A DNA stretch of 64,000 bases from Luidia sarsii (GCA_949987565.1 OX465121.1:1443117-1507116); one strand, 5' to 3'; counted from the stretch's first letter, positions 1 through 13,959 are shown. A program made the numbers and translations. The notes: a model not told the origin generated them from the letters alone.

Positions 1-3000
1 AACATTTTGCCAAAGAAATTGAAATACTGCTGGTATTTATAGCCAGTGTTTTTATGTTCATGTTTATGAAATTCAAGCTTGTTTATGTGAAGCTGTGGTA
101 AATGTTAATGTTTTTATGAAGCTGTGTAAATGAGATTGCATGCTATTGTTACACTGGGGCTTGGCTGTCTTTGGGATATTGCCAGTCAGGCTACCTTAAA
201 AATACATACATGAACATGATCCTTATTATGAACAGCCGAATTCCAGCAAGCAATTACACACCATTTGAATGCAATAAGGCAACCGCCCAGACTAAAGTCT
301 GGTTCCTTTGTTTGTTGGCCTTGAAAAAAAGAGTCTTGTGTGTTTGTACATGATTCTCCAGCCTTGCATTTGTACTTACCCACTGCTATGTTCATGGGAT
401 TTTTCAGCCCACCAAACCTTTTCAAAATGTAAGCCTGGGCCTGTGTGTGGGCTTAGACTCATGTTGTCTTATTCCACTTCCAAGTGGAGGCCAGAATTGA
501 AGGCAAAGCAAGACCATAAGTGCTGGCTTTGATAAGTAGGTCAAGAATGTCTGTGCAATAGAAGGTCTTCATATAGGGAAATTATTATCAGCAATAATGA
601 GACACCACCAATCATATCATTCGTTTGTTTGTTGTATGATTGAAGACCTATTTATATGTTAGATTGAGGTATTCAACCTTGGAGAATTTACCAACAAGCA
701 CACGTATTTTTGAATGGAACTTTCCAAGGCTGTCAGTGTGTTGACAGTTGGAGTCTTATTGTTATAGTGTTGCAGTTTGTGTTTCTTTTCACTTGGTTAT
801 TTATGCTGCATGCTTTGCCTTGCGGTGTTTTTCTCATGTAATGTGTAAATGACTCATTTTCAACATTGTGCTTCCACCCATCAAACAATGACCAGGGTAA
901 TGTTTTGTTGTTTCTCAATTTAGATAAACTACATGTACGCATTCCTTATGAACATGCAATGCAGCAATGCACACTAGTGCTAGGAACTTTCTGTTGTGTT
1001 GTAGTTTATTGTGGAAAACAAAAATTGTGTCAACAGTTCAATACATTTGTACAACAGTTGAAGAAGTGCATATTCCTTTGCTATGATACCATAATGAAAT
1101 TACCTTAGAGTCCTGACAGTGTCTATTTGTATTTAATTCCTCCTCATAGGAATCCTAGAACACTGCTCTCATTTAGAGATTGGTGTGCATGTAAAACCCC
1201 TGTGTCAAGAAATAGAGTTCAACCAACATGGATCAAGCATGTATATATATAATGTAGAAGATGCAGCCAATGAGGTCTGATTTCTGACTCTCGTACTTTC
1301 TTTCTCAAGGCATCAAGAGGCTGGTAACCAAACTATACAGTTGTTTTCCTAGAGGCTCCCACTCCTGTTCAACCGATAATGCCTCAAATTACAGGATTTG
1401 GCAAACAGTCTGGACTATCAGCTTTTGTACAATCACAATTCTGTGTGCTTTCTTTCCATCATCCAACACTAGACTGTAAGTTGGACTTTTCTGGTGGGGT
1501 TGAAGTATTGTTTAGAACAGGACATCTCCCTCAACACTCATCACCTGTCTGCCAAAAGCTTGTATTTTGATGCATTATACATGAAGTGGATGTGACAAAT
1601 AAATCTGAAGTTAGAAGTAAGATAACCATAGTCAAAACAATGGTTTAAAAGAGGCCTGTGTTTGAACACAAGTATAATGGCAGTGAATTGGTATGCTAGA
1701 ATGGTATGGTAAATGACTCCCCATTTCAAGCATCAGTGCTCTACTGGCTGACCAGTCCTGAATTCTCTTAGAAATAAAATCCTTCAGATATGCTAAATGA
1801 TTGGCAATGGTCTACAGTCAGGCCATGCTTTTCAGTTCTATTTCTACAGGCTATAACAATGCTCCTTACTTGGCTTCCACACAACAGTTCACACAACAGA
1901 TGACCTTCAGTGGTCATGAATAGATCTTGTTGTGTTTGGTTGGCTCAGTAGCATGATTGTCATGCATCTGACTATGGAATTGATATAAGGCTGTGTGCTC
2001 ACACCTATTGGCATCATGTCCATGACTGACCACTGTGCACTGTCAATCTCTCCACAGCCACAAAACCACATCCTTAGAACAGAGCCTAAACAGATCAAAG
2101 TATTCACAATTCTCCATTCTATGCTATTCATGTACATTATCATGTATGTATCCGTCAACAGCAACAGTCATTCTCACTTGCCATTTTTTTCTCAACTAAG
2201 TTGAGTGTTATATGTAAAATGCAGTTGTAAAAACAGTTACTGATAATTGATTTTGTGAATTGACAATTTATTTTTAAATATATGTAAATATTGTAGATAT
2301 ATTGTACAACGTTATCTGTGCACGTGTTTGCATTATTTTCTAGTGCCAGAAGTACCAAAAAACGTTTAAAAAGAACTTTATGTATATCGTGTCTTTTTTT
2401 TTTACAAAATGTGAATGTACATATTCAGCTGTGTGGACTACACTACAGCGTTTTCATATAACATTGAGTAATTAAACATGTACAGAACAGTTTATCTATA
2501 TGGTGGCAGTGTCATAGCCATGGAGAATGATTGCCGGAAGCATCTGGTGAATTTAGGGGAAAGAACATTTGATTCTTTTGCTAATGTATTGGTTTGTTGC
2601 ATTGTGTTGTCTTGGTTCAAGACATCAGTGGATAGATCCAACTGAAATGTACTACTTTAACAAGCAGTGACCAGGTCATCTGCCACATGTCTGCAAAGAA
2701 TTGAAAAATACTGTAGTACCTTTACTTCCTGAATGTTACATTAAGAACATCAGCAAGATTTATGTGGAAGAAATCAGTATTTTGGCCATGGTAACATAGT
2801 CTTAAATTGTTTAGATATTACAATACTTTGGATGATCAGGTTGAAGGAAAACAAATTAGGAATCTAGTGTGAAATGTTTAAACCTGCTATTTTCCCAATA
2901 GATGTTACGACATGCTATCATGCAAACAAGCAGCACATCTTTCTAACTTATCTCATACAATGCTAAACAGTAGTGTGAGACATTAGAAAACAGTAAACAT

Positions 3001-5390
3001 ATGTAGTGCATGACATCAACATTTTGAACCAAGGCTAAACATTTGGCAACTTACTTCATGCTATTCACAGGTGAAAATGGGGGTTAAACCTCCTTTAAAG
3101 ATGCCAGTGGTGTACTCACTATTTCCCCTCACTCAACACTACAAAGCCCTTTAGCAACTGAGTGCCTGAGGTGCAAGATTGGTCATTCTCCCCAAAAGAT
3201 CTTCACTATTGAAGTAGCAAGGCTAATCCAAAATACTTGTTCTAACCATTTCCTGATTCTTACATTATCTTAAGATATTGTATCCTAACCTTTCAGCTGT
3301 TAGTCTGAAAAGTGTATAATTTGCTACTATTTCATAAAATTTCTGTAAAAGCACTATCTACAAAAATGCATCTTTTCTGTGTCATAATATGGATTTGCCA
3401 GTTGATAAGTGGACATTATGATAAAGTACATGGAAGGATTGAAAATGGTATGTATGTTGAATAGATCTGCCTGCCCTAAATGGCAGTCAGTGGACCAAGC
3501 AATCCAATCAATCACGGATGACCCTGTTTACATTGAAGTCATCGGTACTGTTGGCCACATTTCAACTTTTTTTTCTTTTCTCTATTGACTCTTTATAATC
3601 CTCTTCAACTTCAAGTGCTGTATTGCAGTTTACATGTACTTGGCAAACGGTTCCACAGGCTTTGTAGATTTCACATTTTTTTGGTAACTTTACATTTGGA
3701 TTTTCTTTTACAATTTACGACAAAGTTTCTTATTTTTAACAATTATGTACTATTACCATGAAGCAAATTCTTTCACACTAGATGTAAATTATAGTAAATG
3801 TACGCATTTATTGGGTTTTGGGCCATTGTTGTATATTCATATTACACTGTACATGTAGGTTGAATTGAGTCGAGGTCAGCACAAGCTAAGAAATGATGCA
3901 TGGCTAAACGTGTCGCTTTTTGTTATGGGCATCGTTTTGAAAATGGAATGGAATTTCATTGTATCATCTGTTGCAGAGGACTTTTGGTGTGATCTGCTCC
4001 AACATATTTGCCTATTGTACATGTACATTGATGTTGACTTTCATTTATATGAGGGCTATGAAGTGTAGTTAACTGGTATGCACTAAGAATTATAAACAAG
4101 CATTCTCCATGTTGAAAGGTTCCCACCAAACTCTTGTGAGAACAGACCAGTGTGAAGAAATAAACAGATCCTAATTAAGGTGTACAATCTAATTGGTAGC
4201 TTGTATCAAATATGATATATATATAATACTTGAATATGTATGTATTGATGTAAATATCCAAATATTTATCTTTGTGTACAAAATCATTAACATCACCTTG
4301 TATGAGTAAAATGATACTTTTGTATTTGTTTTCATTTTGTGAGTTGTGCTTTTTGTTCTTGTTCGTTGTAAGCAGGATATTGATACATTACATATGCGTG
4401 TAGGGAAGGATACTACTGATTATTCTTTTTTTAATGAAACTAACCTAAGTTACAAACTTTTCTGTATCCAAACTTGCAAAGGCATCAATTAAAACTGGAA
4501 GTTTTCAGGTCTTTAAAATATAATTATCCAAATATGACAACATTTTAGCAGGGAAACATTGTTATACTAACATGGAGCTATCCAGCCCTAAGCTGAAGGC
4601 TTTCTAAATAGTCAACCATTTTTGCTGGGGGAGTGGGTTGGAGCAAGCATTTCACAACTGCTGTATATCTCAAATGCAAATTACCATGCATAGTCATACA
4701 GGCTACTGCAGTTCAGGAATCACACAAGATGGTGTTTTATTAAGCCATTGGGTAGACAGAAACTGGCTAGAAAATACACTTTTATCGGTGCACCAGGCCA
4801 CTTGGGTTTAAACTCCCAACCATGAAATGACGCATCAGGCCATGTTAAATAGGGCACACCAGGATTCATCAGAATTAGGTAACACCAGGCCAGAAAGAAG
4901 AACAAACTGCCAAATATCATTTTAAGAACTGTAAAGAAATGATGCAGGAAGGAACCAATGGAACAATCAGAAAGAGAATTTGATAAATCAAGAAAAGAGT
5001 TCCCCTGACTGAACCAATGGGAGGAATAGAGGTTCCTGCAAAACATCCAGGAAACCAATAGGATCCTAAAAACAACTAAACCTTTAAAAAATACAAAGCA
5101 ATTTTACAGTTGTGGACAAGATCATTCCCTGACTGGGCTGCCTGGAGGAACAAAGGTTTCTGGTAAGCATCCAAGAAACTGTATTACATATGGTAGAAGC
5201 AACAATTGTATTGTACTTTTAAAACAACTTCCACAAAGCAGCTGTCATCCACCTGCTGCATGTACATACTAACTGGTGGAGATGGGGTGGAGGTGGGCAA
5301 ATGAAAAATTCAAATTATGAAGAGCCCCCCACAAAGGGCTGTGACAATGTACACCTAAAGTGCGCTTACTTTTCCCACTAAAACCATCCC
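1..5390. other. No supported gene; AT-rich intergenic or UTR-like sequence
   Basis: Both strands carry only short frames without recognisable domains or splice-linked exons. Several AATAAA-like signals (near 1600 and 1776) could belong to a transcript 3' end from a gene to the left, but no coding exon is visible to anchor that. A loose direct duplication of about 140 bp (around 4990-5190, sharing 'ccctgactg' and 'aggaa..a.aggtt') is the only structure noticed. The 112-codon minus frame at 4720-5058 has no family resemblance. Confidence 0.5.
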
Positions 5391-5394
5391 ACCC

Positions 5395-5790
5395 AAGGAA
5401 AGCAATCTTATTGGTTAAAGGATGAAGTTTAGGAGGCGGGACTTGGAGCAGGTAGGAAAGTTTCCATGTTGCCAAGATCCAAGTGTGGAATATCAGAGGA
5501 CACCTTGATAAAGGTCTCATTGATCAAATCTGCAATCTTGGTATGGTCATGCTCACTAATACCTGGGATGGAGATGCGCAGCTCAGTCTTGTCATTCCTG
5601 GTCATCGAGCGTATTTGCTGATGCCACTTCCTGGGATCAGTGAGCTGTAATTAGCTCTGTTAGCATAATAATTGGTCTTACACTTATGAATTTCAGACTT
5701 TACTTGGTTAAGCCGGAGTTTAAATTTGTCTGTGTTTCACACTTGGAAAAAGCACTTTGACGTGACTTAATCAATGATTTTATTTTTTGA
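5395..5790 (-). mobile_element. CR1/L2-like LINE fragment, region just before the reverse transcriptase
   Basis: On the minus strand a 70-codon frame (about 5640 down to 5425) reads TDPRKWHQQIRSMTRN, then INETFIKVSSDIPHLDL and FLPAPSPAS before a stop. This matches the linker between endonuclease and reverse transcriptase in CR1/L2-type non-LTR retrotransposons, where a DPRKWW-like motif is followed by a 'DIPPLD...LPAPSP' segment. Upstream pieces (RQSAFSKCETQTNL, then NYYANRAN) and a downstream piece (PPPKLHPLT) fall in other frames, so frameshifts break the copy. No endonuclease or catalytic RT motif remains. Clade assignment is from memory of family motifs. Confidence 0.6.
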
Positions 5791-5799
5791 GTGATCCAT

Positions 5800-6635
5800 G
5801 CTTTGTATTATTGTGGCATTGGACCGTTTTTAACGGAAAGATTGATTCAAATGCATTGCTCACGGAAAGGTAGAAAGCATCTGTATATACATGTAGTGCA
5901 TCTATACATAGTGCATCTAGTTTACTTCAATCTTGGCAAGAAAATCCACAATGCATTTAGTACATTATACGTGTACGTCGGTATCACCCATAGTAGCACA
6001 TATGCTACACGTGTTTTAAAAAAATACTTCTGCTAGGCCAAAACGTTTTTTGGGGAAATATCAACTTCATGTGAGTCTTTTGGGTATTGTGTAAAAGATA
6101 AGCATTGAAATCTCCCCCTGACAATCGCCAAAAAGCTGATAGAACACCATGAAATGCGCGAACTTTCGGAAAACCTTTATTGCGCAACTGCCATGTTTTA
6201 TCATGAAGAAGAATGCTACTAAATAGACAACTACAACCAACAGATTGAGGAGACTTTAATTATTGTAATGGTCTAGCAGATAATGTTCCAATGGGTCATA
6301 GGTGATGGTTTACTGCATTAAGAGGATGAAATACTTGCCCAGAGGTAATGTAGCATATATGCTACGAATGTGCATAGAGGGTTAAGCTTACATGTTGAAG
6401 CTACTCATACACACCCCAAAAATGGGCAACATTTTTTTTGGGGGGGGACTTATTTTTCTAAACAAATACAGAAACAGAAATACACGTTCAGAGTAAAAGC
6501 TAGTTCCATTTCATAATAATTTGCATTTTCACTTCAGTCAAATTTGCAACAAAAATTGTGTTTAAAGCTCTATTATCTCCAGTGACGACACCTTTTCCTT
6601 CAGATATACCATGATTGTATCATTAATCATTATTG
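5800..6635. other. No gene seen
   Basis: Short frames only. Nothing resembling an exon, RNA gene or repeat end was recognised here. Confidence 0.4.
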
Positions 6636-6639
6636 TATA

Positions 6640-6840
6640 GCAGCAGGTATCACGTTCATCGCACGACCTCGACCACTAGAAAGCGGGAGTCACGGGTTTG
6701 AATCCCGCCCGAGCTGCCTGAAATGTTTTCATCAGGCATCAGGCAAAGCACTGGGCACTCAGTGCTTATCACGTTGTGCAGGGCAAACCCTCAATGAGTT
6801 ACATTCTCCTAGACTCGAACATCATGTTATATCTATGAGA
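6640..6840 (+). mobile_element. tRNA-derived SINE, head plus conserved tail
   Basis: A tRNA-like head ends near 6718 and contains a good B box (cgggtttgaatcccgc) preceded by CTAGAAAGCGGGAGTCAC. The tail runs tcatcaggcatcaggcaaag ... cactcagtgcttatcacgt ... gcagggcaaaccc ... gttacattctcc. The same tail occurs inverted at about 59620-59735, and the same head occurs on the minus strand at 35816-35890, so this is a dispersed SINE rather than a tRNA gene. The CTAGAAA loop resembles a serine (AGA) tRNA, but there is no long variable arm. Confidence 0.65.
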
Positions 6841-6859
6841 AAACTAAATTCTTTAGTTA

Positions 6860-7038
6860 ACTTCAGTTAAAGCATTAAACGCAAATGGATATAAATCTAT
6901 TACAACAGGAAACACATAAGTTCTAACATTTTTTTAAAAAGCTGTAATATAATATTATACCATAGTTTTAACAAACACTGCATTACTTACTTTGACTGCC
7001 TGAAAGTCAACATATGGGTACAAATGACAACTTCACTA
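6860..7038. other. 3' flank or 3' UTR of EXTL3-like copy A
   Basis: Short AT-rich stretch directly downstream (minus strand) of the copy A stop codon at 7039-7041. No clear AATAAA signal is visible on the minus strand close to the stop, so the transcript end is not placed. Confidence 0.4.
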
Positions 7039-10000
7039 TTAGATATTCCTAAAGCACCTTTTCCTCCGGTGGCTTTTGTACTGAACCGAGTCAGCCCTGT
7101 ATTGTGTGTAAAGTAAAGGTGTGTATCCATACACCCTTGAAAAAATCTGTATAGATTTAGATCTGTCTTTGTAGTGGTGTACTCTTTCTGATAGATCACC
7201 CCCTTTACCCAATTTGATTTTTTTTTTCAAAATTGTAGAGCCAGTCACCTGCATTGAAAACAACAAGAATCACATCAAACAGTGCAAGATTAATACTTGA
7301 CATCTTATTTATGTTCTTGCTCATTGTGGAATGAGAGGAAAGATTCTAAGTGTTCAGTCCAAGCAAAATTAAATTATGGGGCTGGTAGTTTCACAGTTAA
7401 GTTTTAAGGCAACTATTTCATTAAGATATTTTGCATACAGCCATGTAAAAACATCAAATGAATTTAGCACAGGATAAATACACAAATCTGTGGTTATATT
7501 TCTTCTTTGTTAAGCTTGCACGAAGCAATGAATCCTATGAAAAGCTATTCAACTGCATGCTTGATTTGCATCATGATCTACGCAGAGATGAAGACACATA
7601 CAATAGGTTCAAGATGACTCATGAGGTGGAATGTTACCTTTATGGGGGGTCTCCTTGTGACATGGGAAACAAGGAAGTTCATGGCAATGTCTTCACCATT
7701 TGTTCTCAAGTCCACCTCATCTCTGATGGCACTTGGCATTTTGTAGGAGTACAGGTAGCTGTAATACTGAAATGGGAACAAAGAATCAGTTTACGTACCT
7801 TGAACAGTACACACTATTGACAGTACATTAGGGCCGTTCCCACTACAAAATTAATCGAGATTCAAAAACCGGGTATTTTTTTGTCGTGTCCACACAGGCC
7901 AAAAAATCGCGTCGCAAAAATTCTCAAGCCGATTGTGGTTAGTAGTTGTGCTCAAATGGTGGGTGTGGCCACGCAAGGAGCCATATAAACAAGCACGTGC
8001 ACATGTACGTCTTGTCTTGACCCACACTCGACCAGGTTTAGGAACAAGTAATGCTTCATAAACTCCTTTGTTGCACAAGTCTCATAACACAACAAAACAC
8101 CCGGGCACAGACTAACCAAAAGAAGAAAAAAAATTCTGAAGAGAAACTGCATGTGCTTGTAAATGCTTGGGCCAAAGAATCATTCTTTTAAGGATTGTGT
8201 GAGGTAAAACTATTCTCTGGTTCATTGCTTGCAGTGTGAAAGCAGTGACAAAATACCGAGGTGTTCATCGACTGTGGGAAGGCAAAATAGCAGGTTTAAT
8301 TCTGCAATGTGGAACAGTACTGATTTTTGACAATTTCTACCTACCTGGGTATAGAACACAGAAGCGGTGAACCACCAAATAATTATGCATAGAGTGCACA
8401 CCACGTAACCAGTCGAACCCTGCTGCCACAAAAGATTACTGCAACCATTGGTGCCAATTACGTCTATGCTGATATTGACATAAACTTAAACTTGGTTTAA
8501 GCACCTTGGAGAGCATCAAGTAATGACTACCAAAAATGGATTATCTGCTTTCAGAATTTTATATTTGAATGTTTACCATGTGGAGGAAAGCTGCACCAGT
8601 TAAGACTATTGACAGCTCACATGATGTGCCACTACCACTGTATGCAAATCCTAGTCCAGTTGTACTGTTCCAGTAATGGTGGCGACCAAAGAAACCAACG
8701 ATTCTATCACGGTTTTCACGCCACACTCTGAAACAAAAGCAGTCACAGTTAGAAGTATTCGTTCCAAACAATACAATTTTTTTCATGTTTGCAATTGTTG
8801 TTTTTCCAAAATGAATACCTGTAATGTAATTCTTCTTAAAAGCTGCCATTTGCCCATGGCAAAGCAAATGCTTATAATAAAAGCAAATAGCAAAAGCTTC
8901 TAAGATAAGCAGCTAATTCCATGTATCAAATTATCCATAAATTCATATATAAGTATTTGGTCTTCTGCACAGTATGTTATTGCCCATGCACACTAAGTGG
9001 GCATCCCAGACAGAGGTAATAGGATATGAGAATCAGACCATCACCGATGGATCGGACAGCATAGAGAAAACTACTTGCTTTTTCACTGGCATGTGTTTTT
9101 TGTTTGATTGTCATCCATTTACCTGCATAACTACAAAGAATACATAGGAATAAGTTCAGGGATAAGTGATTTATTGATTTTTAATTAAATTGGGCCATGT
9201 TTTCAATTCTCAAGCTTTACTGTACATTATTTATGGGCTTGCTTCTTTTTGCTTTGTTTTGCTGTTTATTAGGCAGAAATGCAAGTGTGCTTCATGTAGA
9301 TAGCATAACACCTCATGAAATTGTAATGAATAGTGAAGAATGACTCAGAAATAATGACATACCAGTACATGATGACATAAAAATAAACTGAATAGTGGAA
9401 ATATCTTGGACCAAGATGTAAGCATAACCAATACTTAGTGAGAATAAAGGTTTATTGGTAGCAAAAAATCATCATAACACAGGATCCTATTGCATGGGTT
9501 CCATAAGGATATCACACTGCAAATGAGTAGAGTAGGCTTTAGCCTGGCAAGCCTCATAGGCATGCACTCTGTATTCTGTAAGCAATGCAAAGTTAGTGCT
9601 AACAGCACAGGCAGAAACAATTCAAGAGGGGGAAGTGGACATAAATTCTCCTAGAAAATTGAGCATTGACCTGATTAAACTGATTTGCTATGTCAAAAGT
9701 ACTTTTGCAGAGCTCTTATAAAAACTTTCTAATGTTTGTCAGTGTGTCAATATAGGCCAAGTAAGCAAACATAGGTTTGTTGTTAGTTCTTGCAGCATGA
9801 CAGACAATGTGATAATTTGATAATTTGATAACTGTCAAAACAATGAGTACCTGAAGGCAAATAATATGTCATCATGTGATAAATGAATGTCATCATCAAG
9901 ATGAAAGACTGCATCAGTCTCAATTTCATCATAAGGAAGAAACCGGTTGTTGAGACTGTTTTTCCCTCTTTTTATCACCTGAATTTATAAAAGAAATCAT

Positions 10001-13000
10001 GTATGATGCATTATGTGTCAGAGAACTGAATGCAAACGAATGCTAAAGACAAATTAAAGGTACATATCAAATTTCAGAAAAAAGGTCCAGTAACTGAAGA
10101 CTCTTACTGAACTATTTTTACAAGACCTGTGCCATAAATAATCCAAACATTATTGCATGCAGTGAAAGGAATACCATGAGAAAATGCTGTTTACTTGTAC
10201 AGGTCAAAGTCAAAGTTATATTTGAGTGCAATTTTCTTCATGGTGCAGGGGAAAAAAAACACTCGAGAGCCAGTCCAGTGCAGTCTCACTCAGCACTAGG
10301 CGACGTTAAAATCACTAGACTTGGTCCACAGTCTTGTGGATATTTCGAGCCAGTATGTATCCAGAAACAGGCAGTATGAGGATACACATTGTGTCTTGAT
10401 CAAAGCCAGGGAATTATAGTTATCAGTCATAGGTCAATTTGAAAATATTCCAATGTCAGATTTTATAAGCTCTTGTTTACCTTGATTGGTGCATGAATCT
10501 TTGGCCAGACAATATCAGTAGATGGGGGATCAGGTGAATTCCATACAATTAACACCTGAATTTATTACACAGAGAACAATTTCCAATTCTACTGTTAGGA
10601 ACAAGTATTGGATATTAACTCCATGTCCAATAAAACACAAGTATGTGAATGTTCTTATTTACAATGAAACTGGACCTTACTATAAATCACAGTATTAAAT
10701 TATACAGTCTGTAATATACAGTTTTTTCTTCACTTTTCCTTGCAGTGCAGTGCATAACATTGACTATGGTGGCCCTGAAGAAACACAACCTTGTGTGAAA
10801 TGTTTTGCGATTTCCATGATTTGTTTGGGGTGATGGGTCATGAAGTTTATTTAGAGACTGGCATAAAATATGCATGTATATTAAATTTCATGTCAAATTG
10901 AAAGAAAAAATTGACAAAAGTCGCAAATCACGTCGCAAACAAATTCATGAGCAGTCATGAAGATTATTTTGTGTCCATTCAGGGCCAGCATAATTTTTTA
11001 TGAGTGCAAATTAGAACTTTGTTTTAAATTGTAAACTAACAACTTGGGCAAATGGGTAACACCTTTTTCAATATCTAAAATATTTTACAATGAAAGTTTA
11101 AAATCTTTCAACTAATTTGCATGATAAGAGGTAAGGTTATGTACCTTAACCATTCTTCACACAAGGTAATGTAATTTGGATTGGAAGGGGTGCAAAACTA
11201 AAAGATAGAGGTATGGTAAGACAGGTGGATATATTGAAACAAGGTAAACAAATTAGGATGGGCCAGAGATCGAGAAAAAGAAACATGAATGAAGCCCCTA
11301 CACAAAATAGAAATAATCTGACAAAATACTGAACACTCTTCTCAATCAACCCACTGCACAATGGATCCTTTACCTTATTCAAGTACTTGAGTCCGTTCAG
11401 ACCTTCCACAATGGAGAGTACATTTGGTAGTCGTTGGTACATCAACATGACAACAGTAAAATGCTCAACTGGTACATTGCCTCCAAGGAACTGTTGAAAC
11501 TTCTTCCCAGTTCGGAAAGAATCTTCAGGGAATGGCTCATACATGTGCTTCAAGTCTGTGTATTGTGCATCTCCAGGAAGAACAGAATTCACAGGCATAG
11601 AAGGAAACAGATCAAAGGGTCCTGGGAAAGTGTGCCATGACTGTCCATGTACATTATTCAAGTGTGTGTGATTATTATTGCCAATGAAACGTTGATGCAA
11701 GAAAGAGGATCCAACTTGAGTTCGTTCTAGGTTTGGTGTGGCAGCTTTTTGATGTATGGTAATGAGCTGAGTTGTCACCTTTGGAATGACTCTAGCAGGA
11801 AGAGAAAGTCTTGTTCTGAGTGTTGCTAAGATAGTATCTAAAACTGCTTTAGTGGATGAAAGATATGTTGTCCATATAAACCAGCCCTGGTGTCGCATAG
11901 TTATTATATCATGATCACAGATTGACATCAAGTATGTAGATATTTCACCGACACGGCCTTTGGGTAAGACTATGGCAGCTTTTTCCCATACAATGAATTC
12001 ACTGAATGGTAGTTGGATATATTCACCCAAAATAACAGGTATGGCTCCATGCAACAGGGCTTCAAATAATCTCAATTGTAAATTTGTAGAAGAAAGTATT
12101 GGATCATCTGGGGTGATGATTAAAGCAAAGATTGATAAACTTAGAATTTTATTTCTTTGTTTATCAGCACATAATGGCAGTTCTAAGATCCAATTACCAT
12201 GTGCCTCATGATCTGAACTGGATTTATGCATGATTGAAGTGCAATTCAAGTCAATAAAAAAATTATTTCCTCTCACCTTCTTGAGATTATTTAATTCTTG
12301 ATAAATTTGTTTCCAGTTTTTGGCTCCATCCCCTATTTTCTCACTGTCCATTGTATCTTTTTTTTTTCCATTACTCAAAAACTTATTTAGAATCTGAGAT
12401 GTTAGGGTTCCTTGAAAAGACAGCAAATATTTTCTTCTGATTGGAATTTGAGAGGGTGCTTCTTTAAAGTTGTAAGATGTTTCTTTTCCTAATAGCAACG
12501 GAGCAACAATATCAAAGCCAGGTCTAAACTCAGTCCTGACAAATGTTGACTGCACTATCAAAGCTTGACTGATTTTAAAATTCTTAAATGAATAGGTTGA
12601 AGATACATTTCTTTGAAGATTCAACAAAATGTGATTTTTTCCTGTGTCTTTCCATGAATGTAATAAAGAGAACTTGTTAAATAATGATAGTGTTTTATCT
12701 GTTGCTGCATTCGTTCCTGTGACCAGCACCAACAAAATACAAGCTGCATTGATATCAAATGTTATGTAACTGCTCTTTTCCAAGACATTTGTCACACTTG
12801 TTTTAATGAAAGGATCCAAATCAGACAAACGTTTCAGTTCGCTTTCTCTGTATAAGTAAACAGAGAAGGGTGCAGATAATTTGCATCTTGAAAAATCAAA
12901 ACAGTTGTGAAGTCGACATTGCTGGTACCATTCCAAAGACTTCTCAAAATCCAGACGTTCATTGTTAGAGGTAATTATCGGAAGGTGTTCTTTACCAATA

Positions 13001-13308
13001 TTCAGAATTGGTCTCCTTACTTGACTGCTGGTCAGCTGTTTATGGATGTTCTGGATACAACTCGCATCCGAGTCCTCACTGCCCAGTCTGGTAACGGTTA
13101 GGTCATGCTCCGATAGAAAGCTGCAAATACTGAGGACACTTGCCGACTCCACTGAACTGCATGAACGGTGACTTGAATCAGACGGTTTATTTGGAAACAA
13201 GATTGTCGCATAAAGAACAAACAATGTAAAAGAAGTGAGGACAGAAAGCAGGAAGAAGGCTTTCTGTATGCTAGATAGGCGTACTCGGAAGCGTCGACGT
13301 CTATCCAT
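7039..13308 (-). CDS. Exostosin-like 3 (EXTL3-like) glycosyltransferase, divergent tandem copy A
   Basis: Minus-strand gene with coding exons 11374-13308, 10481-10555, 9851-9978, 8577-8727, 7638-7766 and 7039-7248, all with GT-AG borders and matching phases; predicted product 875 aa. The start at 13308 ([10 protein letters not shown]) gives a basic cytosolic tail followed by one membrane helix, as expected of a type II Golgi enzyme. A Cys-rich entry motif ([12 protein letters not shown], about residue 135) opens the GT47 exostosin domain with [22 protein letters not shown] and [16 protein letters not shown]. Later exons give the GT64 domain: [17 protein letters not shown], the metal-binding [22 protein letters not shown] and [21 protein letters not shown]3 adds GlcNAc to the heparan sulfate linker or chain. 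Unlike copy B, the membrane-proximal coiled coil is absent, and the first 35 residues of the last exon lack the expected cysteines. It may be neofunctionalised or weakly constrained. Confidence 0.88.
7826..7935. repeat. Solo end of a TTCCCACTAC-type repeat in copy A intron 5
   Basis: The stretch beginning gggccgttcccactacaaaa carries the same TTCCCACTAC core as the terminal and subterminal repeats of the 14.66-16.72 kb element, followed by gtgtccacacaggcc and tcgcgtcgcaaaaattc. A weakly similar tcgcaaatcacgtcgcaaac string lies near 10920 in intron 2. I read both as remnants of related inverted-repeat elements; no matching partner end is defined. Confidence 0.35.
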
Positions 13309-13955
13309 TTCGACCCCACTGCACAGGTGACCATGCACAGACTGATCACGGAGGTAGATAGGGACTGACGCAGTACGTACAAGCACGGTGTAATATAAAT
13401 ATAACAACACCGTTCCTAGCTACTGCGTCGATCCTTGACCCTCGATTGTAGCTTGCGAACAGGTATTGTACTTTTGTAGGGCACGGAATAATTGTTCCAT
13501 TATTTGTATTTCATTTCGGTTTCACGGAGGCGTAGCCTGCCAAGTATAAAAAAATATTGCCAAACTATATCACGTACACTGTACGTAGAATAACAATTTA
13601 AACAACTTCTTGATACTGTAACTTTTTTCTTGATAAGCATCACATTGATAAAATTAACGAATTCAAAAATTAAATAATTCTTTATTACAAATAAGATCAT
13701 TATTGATACATATAATTACGCGTTCGTAGGGTATTTGTTGGTTTGTTCAGCGTAGCGGGGAGGTCTTTCAAATCGTTCCCGAGTTTCTTTTTAGCTAAAC
13801 TGGTTGGGCAATGCATGGGCAATGCAACGGAGCCAACTATTGCAATGTAATCGTTCTGTCTGTTGTGGTATAGTGCGGTAGTGTACGCTGTCCGGCATTT
13901 CGGTGCATGCCGGTCCATCCGTTGTGTTCCTGCTGATGGACACAGCGGACCGCGG
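13309..13955. promoter_or_regulatory. 5' flank of EXTL3-like copy A (promoter expected, not resolved)
   Basis: This is the only stretch between the copy A start codon and the LINE relic that begins near 13960, so a promoter and any non-coding first exon should lie here or beyond the transposons. An in-frame open extension to 13410 lacks an earlier ATG. No TATA box or other core element stands out. Confidence 0.3.
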
Positions 13956-13959
13956 CCAA

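Noticed and set aside
4720..5058. Minus-strand frame of 112 codons with hydrophobic stretches
   Set aside because: No resemblance to a known family, no splice partners, and it overlaps a locally duplicated AT-rich sequence.
7458..7820. Plus-strand frame of 120 codons
   Set aside because: It is antisense to EXTL3-like exon 6 (7638-7766), which has matching splice borders and conserved protein on the minus strand.
11146..11373. C-terminal extension of the copy A giant exon
   Set aside because: Intron read-through; donor aag|gtaaag at 11373 and the conserved exon 10481-10555 follow.
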